From Legionellales bacterium (lineage in GTDB: Bacteria > Pseudomonadota > Gammaproteobacteria > UBA1113): a DNA stretch of 34,779 nt. The translations under genes were made by a program, and so were the position numbers. Within the stretch, counting starts at the first letter, position 1. Each line of letters opens with the position of its first letter. The stretch is taken from positions 65,222-100,000 of the forward strand of contig PAPY01000026.1 of NCBI GenBank assembly GCA_002709565.1, given 5' to 3'. The notes under the pieces were generated by a model. That model was not told where the DNA came from, did no database searches, and saw only the letters and a program-made list of their open reading frames with translations. This document shows positions 1 to 8,544 of the stretch, in pieces.

Positions 1-2
1 GT

Positions 3-107
3 GCCGTCATCGCCGAGCGCAGTGACAATGAAGGGAACACTTTTTTGTCAGTTCGGCTGCCGAAGCACACCTACCTTAAGATAATGGGCGGCCCCAACCA
101 CGATTAA
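3..107 (+). CDS. hflX: GTPase HflX, C-terminal fragment (5' truncated by window)
   Basis: Open from the window edge to TAA at 105-107, giving 34 residues ending in GGPNHD. The stretch AVIAERSDNEGNTFLSVRLP resembles the end of HflX, where an acidic turn is followed by a strand of the type VRMP and a short amphipathic tail. HflX is a ribosome-binding GTPase that splits stalled ribosomes. The usual gammaproteobacterial order hfq-hflX-hflK-hflC supports the call, because hflK follows on the same strand. Only the tail is visible, so no catalytic motif can be checked. Confidence 0.7.
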   Translation, partial: AVIAERSDNEGNTFLSVRLPKHTYLKIMGGPNHD

Positions 108-125
108 ACTGCGGGTTAACTTGCC

Positions 126-182
126 GCGACATTCCCCCTTTGGCAACCTCCATCGCGAAAAGTTCAGCGGGATACCGCTGAT
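126..182 (-). repeat. Dispersed palindromic repeat, copy 1 (half element)
   Basis: Read on the minus strand, this stretch matches the left half of the element at 33711-33861 at roughly 50 of 58 positions by eye. Shared landmarks are ATCAGCGG..CCCGCTGA, TCGCGATGG and CCAAAGGGGGAA. It lies between the hflX stop and hflK. It starts with a small hairpin (AGCGG/CCGCT) and has a second arm around TCGCG. It is therefore a REP-like family with at least three copies in this window. Confidence 0.75.
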
Positions 183-250
183 TAGCTTGTAGATCCTCCT
201 AAACCTTGCGACAATGAAGTCTTTGTGATTTTTATACGTGGGGTAAGGCA

Positions 251-1480
251 ATGGCTTGGAATGAGCCGGGTGACAAGAACAGCGGCAACAAAGATCCCTG
301 GAGTGGTGGCAACAAATCCCAAACGCCACCGGATTTGGATGAAGTTTTCCGTAAACTACAAAAGAAACTCACTGGCAAGTTTGGCGGTGGCGGTGATGGC
401 TCTGGTGGTTTTTCTGCCAGTGGCAAACATCCCTTGTTTCCGTTTGCTATTGCGGCGGGGATTATTCTCCTCATTTGGGCGGCTTTTGGTTTCTTCATTG
501 TTGGCCAGCCGGAACAAGCTGCCGTATTGCGGTTTGGCAAATACATCGAGACCGTTGGTCCAGGTGCCCACTGGATCCCACCGTTCATAGAATCCGAGTA
601 CAAGGTCAACGAACAAAAGATTTACGTCTATTCCTATAACGATCGCATGTTCACCAAAGATGAGAATATCGTTGCGGTGGCCATCGTGGTTCAATACCGC
701 GTCGACAATGCCAAAGACTTTTTGTTCAATACGTCTGAGCCGATCCAAACCCTCAAAGAAGCCACTGCCAGCGCATTACGCCAAGTGGTGGGCAACTCGA
801 CGTTGGACTTTGTGATCACCACAGGTCGTGAAGCAGTACGAACCAAAGTTCAAGAAAAACTAGCAAGCATCTTAAAAGGCTATCAAGTCGGTCTGCAAGT
901 AACGGATGTGAAATTACAATCCGCTACTGCGCCTGAAGAAGTCAAAGATGCCTTTGATGATGTGACCAAGGCGCGGGAGGATAAGCAACGTTATATCAAC
1001 CAGGCCCGGGCTTATGCCACCAAGGTGACTTTCAATGCCGAAGGGCAAGCCAAACGGTTAATGGCCGATGCGAATGCGTATAAACAACAAGCAGTATTGA
1101 AATCTCAGGGCGAAACAGCCCGTTACTTAGCATTGTTACCAGAATACCAAAAAGCACCGGTAGTGACTCGTGAACGTCTATACCTCGGAGCATTGGAAGG
1201 GGTGTTTGAACATACAACCAAAGTACTGGTGGATGTGAATGGCAGCAACAATTTATTGTATTTGCCATTGGATAAGATCCTACAAGGTAGCAATGTTGTG
1301 TCGGGCACGGTACCCATGATGTCACCGCATTCAGTAACCCCACCATTGGCTGCTGGGCAACGGCAACCGGTGAATACCGAGAATGCTATTACAGCCGCCA
1401 TTGATAATGGTTATTCGGGGCTTGGTAGCCGTGAACCCTATGGTTCCAGTTCCTATTCCACCACTGGACAGGGAGGATAA
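251..1480 (+). CDS. hflK: HflK, SPFH/band-7 membrane protein of the FtsH modulator complex
   Basis: With HflC, HflK forms a large periplasm-facing assembly around the FtsH protease and limits degradation of membrane proteins. The 409-residue length is close to the E. coli protein. A polar N-terminus of about 60 residues ends in a Gly-rich stretch (44-53), as is typical of HflK. One membrane segment (about 61-84) follows, then the band-7 domain beginning near GQPEQAAVLRFGKY, and an Ala/Gln-rich helical region around 240-285. The start has GGGGTAAGG-like spacing upstream. The stop is 3 bases before hflC, so the two are cotranscribed. Confidence 0.96.
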   Translation: MAWNEPGDKNSGNKDPWSGGNKSQTPPDLDEVFRKLQKKLTGKFGGGGDGSGGFSASGKHPLFPFAIAAGIILLIWAAFGFFIVGQPEQAAVLRFGKYIETVGPGAHWIPPFIESEYKVNEQKIYVYSYNDRMFTKDENIVAVAIVVQYRVDNAKDFLFNTSEPIQTLKEATASALRQVVGNSTLDFVITTGREAVRTKVQEKLASILKGYQVGLQVTDVKLQSATAPEEVKDAFDDVTKAREDKQRYINQARAYATKVTFNAEGQAKRLMADANAYKQQAVLKSQGETARYLALLPEYQKAPVVTRERLYLGALEGVFEHTTKVLVDVNGSNNLLYLPLDKILQGSNVVSGTVPMMSPHSVTPPLAAGQRQPVNTENAITAAIDNGYSGLGSREPYGSSSYSTTGQGG

Positions 1481-1483
1481 CCA

Positions 1484-2398
1484 ATGAAAAACTCTAAACT
1501 AGGCTTGTCGATTCTCGGTATTGTTATTTTGATTTTGCTGTTTGGCTGTTTGTATACAGTACATGAAGGCACGTCTGCGCTGGTGTTGCGCTTCGGTAAA
1601 ATTGACGAAGACAAACAGGGCAACCCGGTAGTACAACAACCAGGGTTACACGGTAAATTACCTTTAGTCGATAGGGTGTATCGTTTTGATATGCGTTTAC
1701 AAACTATTGACGTGCAGTCATCGCGGTTTTTAACAACTCAACAAAAGAACGTTATCGTTGACTACTATGCCCAGTGGCGTATTAGTGATTTGCCGTTATT
1801 CTACAAACGTACTGGCGGCGATATGCAGCGAGCTGAGACACTGCTTGAGCAGCAACTCAATGATGGCTTGCGGGCTGAGTTTGGTCGTCGCACACTGAGT
1901 GAGGCGGTATCGGATGACAGGGCGGTGATGATGCAAACCATCAGTGACAAAGCCGACCAGAGTGCTAATCGCTTGGGTATTGAAGTTGTGGATGTGCGTA
2001 TCAAGCGTATCGATTTACCGGATAATGTCAGTGCTGCAGTTTATGCCCGTATGCGTGTGGAGCGGGAACGAGCGGCGACGGAGTACCGTGCTGTGGGTAA
2101 AGCCCAGTCTGAAGCAATCCGTGCGAACGCTGATGCCGAAGCAACAGTTAAGGTAGCCACAGCGCAGGCAAGTGCGAGTAAAGTGCGCGGTCAAGGCGAT
2201 GCTGAGGCTGCCAAGATTTATGCCGATGCCTATGGCAAAGATGCGTCATTCTACGGTTTTTACCGTAGCTTGTTGGCTTATACCAATACGTTTAATCAAA
2301 AGAATGACGTGATGTTGTTAACGCCGGATGGACAATTCTTCAAGTACTTTAACAGTGCCAGTGGTAAGTCCAGCAGCGGCCAACGTAAGACACAATAG
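1484..2398 (+). CDS. hflC: HflC, SPFH/band-7 partner of HflK
   Basis: 304 residues with an N-terminal membrane anchor at about 7-24, followed by the band-7 domain (EGTSALVLRFGKI). A long helical region rich in Ala, Glu and Arg (about 180-250, including the VERERAATEYRA stretch) is the usual SPFH coiled coil. It follows hflK by 3 bases with GGAGG just upstream of the start. HflC pairs with HflK in the FtsH-associated inner-membrane complex. A strong rho-independent terminator lies 8 bases after its stop, so the hflK-hflC unit ends here. Confidence 0.96.
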   Translation: MKNSKLGLSILGIVILILLFGCLYTVHEGTSALVLRFGKIDEDKQGNPVVQQPGLHGKLPLVDRVYRFDMRLQTIDVQSSRFLTTQQKNVIVDYYAQWRISDLPLFYKRTGGDMQRAETLLEQQLNDGLRAEFGRRTLSEAVSDDRAVMMQTISDKADQSANRLGIEVVDVRIKRIDLPDNVSAAVYARMRVERERAATEYRAVGKAQSEAIRANADAEATVKVATAQASASKVRGQGDAEAAKIYADAYGKDASFYGFYRSLLAYTNTFNQKNDVMLLTPDGQFFKYFNSASGKSSSGQRKTQ

Positions 2399-2405
2399 GA
2401 ACCTT

Positions 2406-2429
2406 AGCCGGGGAGACGCCCCGGCTTTT
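2406..2429 (+). terminator. Rho-independent terminator after hflC
   Basis: A perfect 8-bp stem AGCCGGGG/CCCCGGCT (2406-2413 and 2419-2426) with the 5-base loop AGACG runs directly into TTTT. It separates hflKC from the DUF2065 gene and purA, which therefore either rely on read-through or have their own promoter. Confidence 0.85.
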
Positions 2430-2445
2430 CAACGAGGAAATAACT

Positions 2446-2649
2446 ATGTGGCATTATTTTTTTGCTGCGTTGGCATTGATGCTGGTATTTGAAGGTATCA
2501 TGCCCTTTTTGTCGCCGGAACGCTGGCGCAGTTTTGTGAATAAATTAGCGTTGCAGTCAGATCGCAGTTTGCGGATCATGGGCTTTGTGACCATGATTAT
2601 TGGCGTGGGAATTTTGACGGTTTTACATTTGTTTTTTGATATCATTTAG
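2446..2649 (+). CDS. DUF2065 (YjeT-like) small inner-membrane protein
   Basis: 67 residues with two predicted membrane helices (about 3-19 and 43-65) joined by a short segment containing SPERWRSF. Size, the P-F-L-S-P-E-R-W pattern and the position between hflC and purA match the YjeT/DUF2065 family, which sits at this locus in many gammaproteobacteria. The start is preceded by AACGAGGAAATAACT, a good ribosome site. The biochemical role of the family is not established. The position suggests a link to the Hfl complex, but this is only inference. Confidence 0.85.
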   Translation: MWHYFFAALALMLVFEGIMPFLSPERWRSFVNKLALQSDRSLRIMGFVTMIIGVGILTVLHLFFDII

Positions 2650-3963
<1,314 letters not shown>

Positions 3964-4024
3964 TAGCTAAAAATCAGGACTTGAACGTCATCAACAGTGT
4001 TTTTTGTCAAAAACTCAGTTAATG

Positions 4025-4161
4025 GCAAAAGTGTAAGTATTCGCTTAACCTGTCATTACTTTTTAAGCTAAAACAACCCAAAATCGGGAGATATTTGCTC
4101 AAAAAACACTTAAATTACTCGAAATATAGTGGACAGGTTAAGCGAATATTTACGCAAAAGT
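4025..4161. mobile_element. 121-bp MITE with IS66-like ends and 8-bp target duplication
   Basis: The element spans 4033-4153. Its ends are 22-bp inverted repeats with one mismatch, GTAA(G/A)TATTCGCTTAACC and so on, reading GTAA inward from both sides. It is flanked by a perfect 8-bp direct repeat GCAAAAGT at 4025-4032 and 4154-4161. GTAA termini and an 8-bp duplication are features of the IS66 family. The interior is AT-rich and has no coding capacity, so the element is non-autonomous. It accounts for the core of the 308-base gap between purA and the next gene. Confidence 0.88.
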
Positions 4162-4198
4162 CGTCTAACCCATTGATTAACAGGCAATAAATAACAAC

Positions 4199-4227
4199 TT
4201 GACCGATCTGGCTTTATTATGTACAAT
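4199..4227 (+). promoter_or_regulatory. Sigma-70 type promoter of the 4272 gene
   Basis: TTGACC (4199-4204), a 17-base spacer and TACAAT (4222-4227), followed by CTGC. The same arrangement, including the TACAATCTGC string, occurs before the gene at 5441, which suggests both are expressed alike. Confidence 0.75.
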
Positions 4228-4271
4228 CTGCGGCCATGATATATCAATAATTAACCGAGAGGATTGGCACT

Positions 4272-5198
4272 ATGCTCTTTCGAACCTATTATCATAATTT
4301 CAAAAAGTTCCCTCATGAATTGAATGACGCTCCCCGAGCAGTACAAATAAACTATCAATTGAAGGAAGCGTTATTTAAAAAATTAATTGAAATTGCGCCC
4401 AGTGTTTTTAATGCGAAGATTGATGAATCAGCATTTGAGCAGCTTCTTGCTAGGGTTTTCAAAAGCGCATGTGAGATAGCGCGGCAGCCACACCAGCCTG
4501 GATGGGACATATTCAAAGATAAGCAAAGTATGAGTCAGCTATATGCTCAATTCTTACAAGGCTGTTTAAACCATTTTTCAAGTCACGTTGTCCAAGGTCA
4601 AATTAATGCTTATCTAACACCACCAGCGGCGATGACAACTACAAGCACGGGCCCGTTAACAGCAAGCTTGGCTAAATTGTCAGGTGTATTTCAGAGTGCT
4701 CCTCCTGGAGTGCCACCATCAACTACCCAAGCGTTTAGTGCTACGCATCCAATACCCGATGCAAGACCGGCACAGCTTTCTGGTACAGCGGTTAATACTA
4801 ATGTCATTCTCTATAAAGCTAGCGGGGGTGAATTAGCCGTGAAGTTTCCCTCACAGGAAGCACGGGATCACTTTATTACTGAACTTAGTAATACACCGAT
4901 AGCTTCAAAAGTTAATGAAAATTTCGCTGCGATGATACATGATGATAACCCCGATAGGATTTATTTCTCTGCCTACCAAGCAAAGCGAGGAGAACTAGGG
5001 GTGAACTTTGTAAGCACCGAGGTGCGGGATACTTTTGTTCGACTTTTGGGCCTAGGAGGCTCCAATGAGGCAGAAACTTGGCCACAGCAGCCATTCACAC
5101 TCTACCTAAATGAAAGACTTCATCAGCAAGGGGCTAATCTTGAGGCTTCTTATACCGCCAAGGAACCTGACTCTCGTGGCAAGAGATTTGGTTTTTAG
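4272..5198 (+). CDS. Orphan protein, helical N-terminus and repeat-like C-terminal module; possible secreted effector
   Basis: I do not recognise a named family. The 308-residue protein has a charged helical part (1-115), a Pro/Thr/Ser-rich linker (116-172) and a C-terminal module with two similar strand-helix units (about 178-206, GELAVKFPSQEARDHFITEL; about 229-260, GELGVNFVSTEVRDTFVRLL). A related unit occurs in the 834-residue protein encoded next door (residues about 481-545, KASDG... and FSQDKEDYVRRL). There is no signal peptide or membrane segment. GAGAGGATT precedes the ATG. It sits beside a MITE and has its own promoter. A type IV secretion substrate is one hypothesis; nothing here proves secretion. 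Confidence 0.8.
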   Translation: MLFRTYYHNFKKFPHELNDAPRAVQINYQLKEALFKKLIEIAPSVFNAKIDESAFEQLLARVFKSACEIARQPHQPGWDIFKDKQSMSQLYAQFLQGCLNHFSSHVVQGQINAYLTPPAAMTTTSTGPLTASLAKLSGVFQSAPPGVPPSTTQAFSATHPIPDARPAQLSGTAVNTNVILYKASGGELAVKFPSQEARDHFITELSNTPIASKVNENFAAMIHDDNPDRIYFSAYQAKRGELGVNFVSTEVRDTFVRLLGLGGSNEAETWPQQPFTLYLNERLHQQGANLEASYTAKEPDSRGKRFGF

Positions 5199-5367
5199 TA
5201 TTACCCGCCGCGCGGCGTGACTGAATGCTGAGCCTCTGACCTAAACACCATCTCAGCCCAATAATCTCACCTTGAGTTCTTCTCTCGCGCAGTGATTTTG
5301 GACCGGGGTCACCCGAGATTGCCTCTAAGCCATTGGTTCTATTTAACTTCCGCTCTTAGTTTATTTT

Positions 5368-5396
5368 TTGACTAGACCTAAATAAGCAGATACAAT
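5368..5396 (+). promoter_or_regulatory. Sigma-70 type promoter of the 5441 gene
   Basis: TTGACT (5368-5373), a 17-base spacer and TACAAT (5391-5396), again followed by CTGC. It is nearly the same layout as the promoter at 4199-4227. Confidence 0.75.
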
Positions 5397-5440
5397 CTGC
5401 ACCGAATTAAACCATAATAACATTCCAGGAGACAGCCATT

Positions 5441-7945
5441 ATGTTTTCAGCCACCCATTCGACAACGTCAACTGCGGCAGCAGCCATCCCCAAACGCCCT
5501 GAAATTGCTCGCAGAGACGGTACTCAATATGTACCCATTGCCAGCACCCGCATTCTTGAGCGTATTAAGGCATACAAGGCAAGGGTTGCGAGCGGCGGGA
5601 TTAAACCGGGCCAGGCGGTGACAGAGGCGCTTGAAAGTAAAGGCATGACTAGCGATGACCTCATAACATTGCCTGCTGAAGATGTCTTGAATTTATTTAC
5701 CGAAACATTACCGCCGGTTTTGTTTGCTGAAGGCGACGAAAAATTATTTAATTGGTCCCGTGAAGAGCAGGAAATCTTAGCCTGTATCAGTGTCGCGACA
5801 CCCGTGAATATGTACGGTAACGGTTCTTATGGTCGACAGCAGTTGCATGAGACGCCGATACGTGGGTATCTCATTTATTCCAATGGCGCTTTGTTGGGCC
5901 ATCTTACTCGAAATACAGCATCAATGCCGGATCGTGATCGTGTCGTAGAAGGCGGTAGCTTCGCTGAAGCTCTGGGTGGCGCGTCAACGAGTATTAACCA
6001 AGCAGCCTATAATGATTTATATGTAGAACGTTTTGGTCCTGTCATGATATTTGCCAATGCCTTAGGTGAATGTGCTAACAAAAATACCCATATAGCTATT
6101 CCCACCTTGGGTGGTGGCGTGTTTTCAGGTGAGTTTAGGGAGCAGCTTGCCCATCCCTTCACAGATGCTCTGGTGCACGTGGCAAAGACCATTCTAGAGA
6201 GCAAACATATTTCTGCTGTGCGGCATATTCCTTACGGTGAATATGAGCAAAGTGAAATAATTTCAGCCAATGGTATAAAGATTGAAGTACATGACATCAC
6301 TCATGCTGAAGAAAGCCAGCGCTTACCGCAACTGTGTCACCCAGGTGACTATGGTCATCCAAACAGCATAGCTATAGCGGTTGTTGCTGGGGATCTCGTC
6401 TCGCAAAAAGGTAATGATCATAATGGCGGAACCGATAAAACCAATGAAGGCAAGCTGAATTCAGAGTGTGACGCTGCTCAACAAAACATGGGGGGAACTA
6501 AAGGCCACTGGGGGATGAGCCGTGGCGATAATCCTAAGCCAATGTATTGCACCGGTTGTTATGCCGATAATGGTACCGAGTTAACTTATGAAGAAATGGC
6601 TCTGCGTGACGGCATTAAATTCTCTGTCAAAAACCGCATGTTTCTTATTGACGAGAAAGCCGGTTCTATTTACTGGCTGCGAGGGGATGAGCTTATTGAC
6701 CATGAATTCTCCTACGATGAATTAACGCCACCGCCAGCAAATCCTCACGATGTGACAAGAACGATTGTTTTTAAGGATCCCAAACAAACGATTGCCGCAG
6801 CCGCCGCACGGTTTTTGTTTGGTGGGACAAGCTATGCACGAGCGCGGGCAGGGTTTGATTTGCCATTGATTGGTATGAATAAAGCATCGGATGGTAGTAT
6901 CCAGTTTGGCTTCGCATTTAGTCAAGATAAGGAAGATTACGTGCGGCGCTTGGCAGCGTATCTTAAGCAACACGGTTTCAATAGTATCAAAGTTAATACA
7001 GTTGAGGTTAATGATGAACAAAGGATTGAGCTAAGCTTCAATGACAAACAAGAGTTGCAACGGTTCATTGAGCATGATAATTTTCTCGGCGTGATTGGCC
7101 CACTGGAAAAAATATTTTCTGAGGAAGGGATCACATATACCCCTCTTAAGCGTGATGATTCACCTACTAAGCGTAGCCGTTTTTCCCTTGCACGCCTTGC
7201 GTCAGCAGCAAGCAAACATATGTCAAAATCAGGAGATGAAACTGCCACCCAAGCTATCCCTCGTAACGTTCATGATGGCAATATAGCAGGCTATTTAGGG
7301 TCGTTGCCCTATCTTCAAGAGACAGATTATACTGGCATTGAATTTTTTGATTTTCCGAGTTTTCCTGCCGCAGGACTTCTTGGTCAATTAATTTCTGGAA
7401 TTCCAGCGGAACTTCAGGTTGAGTGTGTTCGCGGACCTTTAGGTTTGAATGATACAGGCCGGCCCATTGAAATTACCTTGCGGCGCGGTGCAGCCACAGA
7501 TTCGCTGCTTTGCCAATTACTTGCGACGGGACGAGTGGCAAAAATCGGGGCGGGTTCCTTAGGTCGACAGGTGCGAGTTGTCATCAATGATCCCGATACA
7601 CTCAGGCTGTTGAGGCTCGAGCCAGTACGGCATTACCATGCAGATAAAGTGGCTGAACTGCTTAAGAGTATTGATGAGGAACTCTCTAAAGTGAATATTG
7701 TCCAAGATGTTTTATCAGACAAAGGATTTGCGTTGACATTATCGGCGGATGCTTGGCAAGTTGAGCTTTTTGAAAAAGCAGCAACATTTCTATCCTCTGA
7801 AATAACCATAGAAACCCCTGAATCTGATTCAGTGACACCAGTAGAGCGGGGTTCGGTGCGAGTCACCATAAAGGCAGGGACCTACCTGACTGCCTATGTA
7901 GAGCCCTTAGCGGGATCACATACGGCTAGTCCTACAAATGATTAA
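5441..7945 (+). CDS. Large orphan protein with possible macro-domain-like region; effector candidate
   Basis: 834 residues, no signal peptide and no clear membrane helix. Residues about 120-350 contain IPTLGGGVFSG (220-230), an alternating strand/helix pattern after it, VVAGD (314-318) and the polar loop KGNDHNGGTD (323-332). These recall the phosphate-binding loop of ADP-ribose-binding macro domains, but the match is weak and the fold is inference. Residues 367-373 hold a CTGC pair. Residues about 481-545 share the KAS-G, F-S-Q and following helix pattern with the protein at 4272-5198. Residues 650-830 carry more strand-helix units. Ribosome site AGGAGA lies 9 bases before ATG. Other possibility: an unrelated large cytosolic enzyme. 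Confidence 0.8.
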   Translation: MFSATHSTTSTAAAAIPKRPEIARRDGTQYVPIASTRILERIKAYKARVASGGIKPGQAVTEALESKGMTSDDLITLPAEDVLNLFTETLPPVLFAEGDEKLFNWSREEQEILACISVATPVNMYGNGSYGRQQLHETPIRGYLIYSNGALLGHLTRNTASMPDRDRVVEGGSFAEALGGASTSINQAAYNDLYVERFGPVMIFANALGECANKNTHIAIPTLGGGVFSGEFREQLAHPFTDALVHVAKTILESKHISAVRHIPYGEYEQSEIISANGIKIEVHDITHAEESQRLPQLCHPGDYGHPNSIAIAVVAGDLVSQKGNDHNGGTDKTNEGKLNSECDAAQQNMGGTKGHWGMSRGDNPKPMYCTGCYADNGTELTYEEMALRDGIKFSVKNRMFLIDEKAGSIYWLRGDELIDHEFSYDELTPPPANPHDVTRTIVFKDPKQTIAAAAARFLFGGTSYARARAGFDLPLIGMNKASDGSIQFGFAFSQDKEDYVRRLAAYLKQHGFNSIKVNTVEVNDEQRIELSFNDKQELQRFIEHDNFLGVIGPLEKIFSEEGITYTPLKRDDSPTKRSRFSLARLASAASKHMSKSGDETATQAIPRNVHDGNIAGYLGSLPYLQETDYTGIEFFDFPSFPAAGLLGQLISGIPAELQVECVRGPLGLNDTGRPIEITLRRGAATDSLLCQLLATGRVAKIGAGSLGRQVRVVINDPDTLRLLRLEPVRHYHADKVAELLKSIDEELSKVNIVQDVLSDKGFALTLSADAWQVELFEKAATFLSSEITIETPESDSVTPVERGSVRVTIKAGTYLTAYVEPLAGSHTASPTND

Positions 7946-7961
7946 GAGCTTACCCAATGTA

Positions 7962-8003
7962 TTAACCCTCAGCGATGAACTACCCATTGCTGAGGGTTAA
8001 ATT
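7962..8003 (+). terminator. Long hairpin terminator after the 834-residue gene
   Basis: A perfect 12-bp stem, TTAACCCTCAGC at 7962-7973 with its complement at 7989-8000, encloses a 15-base loop. Only a weak T-run (ATTTA) follows. It sits 17 bases after the stop and probably ends that transcript. Confidence 0.7.
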
Positions 8004-8087
8004 TAGGATAAATCCTACCATAGCCTAAAAAATCCTCGATAATGGTATATACTTACTTGACGTTTCAACCTTCAAGGAAGTAACACT

Positions 8088-8339
8088 ATGAAAAAACTCA
8101 TCCCTCTTGGGCTTGTTGCCTCTAGTTTGCTGTTAACGGCTTGTGCAAGTAATGACATGGGCCAGAATCCGGGCGTGACGACATACAGCGGGAACTACAA
8201 TCGCGATAAAGTTTGTGCTAACCTTGCCCGTCAGCTTGGCTTGAGTGCTGGTCAAGGTTTAGGCAGCTCTAACTGGGAAGAAAATTCCCGTATGGACCGC
8301 CTGGCCACATCCTACAAAGCCAACGGCTGCGATAAGTAG
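8088..8339 (+). CDS. Small lipoprotein
   Basis: 83 residues. The N-terminus MKKLIPLGLVASSLLLTACA has a short basic n-region, a hydrophobic core and the lipobox LTAC, so Cys19 would be lipidated and the protein anchored in the envelope. Ser20-Asn21 follow Cys19, so there is no Asp at +2, which favours outer-membrane sorting by the Lol rule. The mature part is small and polar with one further Cys pair (CANLARQLGLS and NGCDK). AAGGAAG lies 7 bases before the ATG. I cannot name a family. It stands alone between a terminator and a tRNA gene. Confidence 0.85.
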   Translation: MKKLIPLGLVASSLLLTACASNDMGQNPGVTTYSGNYNRDKVCANLARQLGLSAGQGLGSSNWEENSRMDRLATSYKANGCDK

Positions 8340-8384
8340 CTCGTCGCGGGGGCGTGTCTCCCAGTGGCCAGCTCGAATAACCAT

Positions 8385-8471
8385 GCCGAGGTGGTGAAAT
8401 TGGTAGACACGCAAGCTTCAGGTGCTTGTGGGGGCAACCCCGTGGAGGTTCGAGTCCTCTCCTCGGCACCA
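8385..8471 (+). tRNA. tRNA-Leu (anticodon CAG)
   Basis: An 87-base cloverleaf with acceptor stem GCCGAGG/CCTCGGC and an encoded ACCA end. The anticodon stem is CAAGC/GCTTG (8412-8416, 8424-8428) around loop TTCAGGT, so the anticodon CAG (8419-8421) reads CUG. The long variable arm (GGGGGCAACCCC) marks a class II leucine tRNA. The T-arm holds GTTCGAGTC. Confidence 0.97.
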
Positions 8472-8544
8472 TATGTATCAGATCTTCCCATCCCATGTGA
8501 TTTCTGGTTGATTACCACCGCTATTAGTGAATAAAATATAACGA

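Noticed and set aside
183..250. Promoter directly before hflK
   Set aside because: TTGCGA and TTATAC occur but at a 20-base spacing; too weak to call, and hflX upstream may drive hflK.
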